From NCBI GenBank assembly GCA_902803365.1, contig CADCPU010000432.1:1-5857 (forward strand): a stretch of 5,857 bases of DNA. Direction: 5' to 3'. Positions 5,775 to 5,857 of the stretch are shown one piece after another; position 1 is the stretch's first letter; each line of letters starts with the position of its first letter. The notes under the pieces are model-generated. The model did not search any database. It was not told where the DNA came from and saw only the letters and a list, made by a program, of their open reading frames with translations. This DNA comes from Oscillospiraceae bacterium (lineage in GTDB: Bacteria > Bacillota_A > Clostridia > Saccharofermentanales > Saccharofermentanaceae). Both the position numbers and the translations under genes were made by a program.

Positions 5775-5857
5775 ATGGCAATTGTTAAAGGAATAAAGGT
5801 AGTCGCAGACAACCGCAAGGCTTTCCACGACTATTTCATAGAAGAAAAATTCGAGTG
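5775..5857 (+). CDS. smpB: SsrA-binding protein SmpB (3' end missing)
   Basis: SmpB binds tmRNA (SsrA) and brings it to stalled ribosomes for trans-translation. Only 27 residues are in the window, starting MAIVKGIKVVADNRKA and continuing HDYFIEEKFE. They match the conserved SmpB N-terminus, with VxxNRKAxHDYFIEExxE as in Bacillus SmpB (QNKKANHDYFIEETYE). The start at ATG 5775 is four bases after the tsaD stop. No GGAGG-like sequence precedes it, so translation probably depends on coupling with tsaD. An overlapping ATGA at 5767-5770 is in another frame that soon stops. The rest of the gene, and any downstream ssrA, lie beyond the window. Identification is good despite the short length. Confidence 0.88.
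   Translation, partial: MAIVKGIKVVADNRKAFHDYFIEEKFE

Overview
The window looks like a stretch of chromosome from an anaerobic Gram-positive bacterium of the Clostridia type (Bacillota). This is inferred from the purine enzymes (a PurO-type IMP cyclohydrolase next to a stand-alone AICAR formyltransferase), strong GGAGG/GGTGA ribosome binding sites, tightly packed genes and moderate GC content. I cannot name a genus. All six genes are on the + strand, in two transcription units separated by one 258-base intergenic region.

Unit 1 (1-2534) is the end of a purine biosynthesis operon. It holds purN (5' end outside the window), a PurO-family IMP cyclohydrolase, and an AICAR formyltransferase lacking the usual PurH cyclohydrolase domain. 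The last two together do the job normally done by the single fused protein PurH. PurN and the AICAR enzyme both use 10-formyltetrahydrofolate. A strong rho-independent terminator closes the unit.

The intergenic region (2487-2744) holds the terminator, then three copies of a palindrome, GTATCC-N5-GGATAC, centred at 2559, 2600 and 2642. The 41 and 42 base spacings equal about four helical turns each. A plausible extended -10 promoter and a perfect AAGGAGGT ribosome binding site follow. The array is the most striking unexplained structure here.

Unit 2 (2745 to the window end) is four genes with gaps of 1, 4 and 4 bases: a CorA-family metal ion channel whose signature GMN reads GQN; a membrane-anchored alpha/beta-hydrolase-fold protein that appears to have lost its catalytic serine and histidine; tsaD (tRNA t6A modification); and smpB (trans-translation), cut by the window end. 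Two translation-quality genes therefore share a transcript with a membrane ion channel and a probable pseudo-enzyme.

I see no mobile element, CRISPR array, tRNA or rRNA. No complete unknown system is evident. The points worth following are the phased palindrome array, the probable pseudo-hydrolase, and the GQN variant of CorA.
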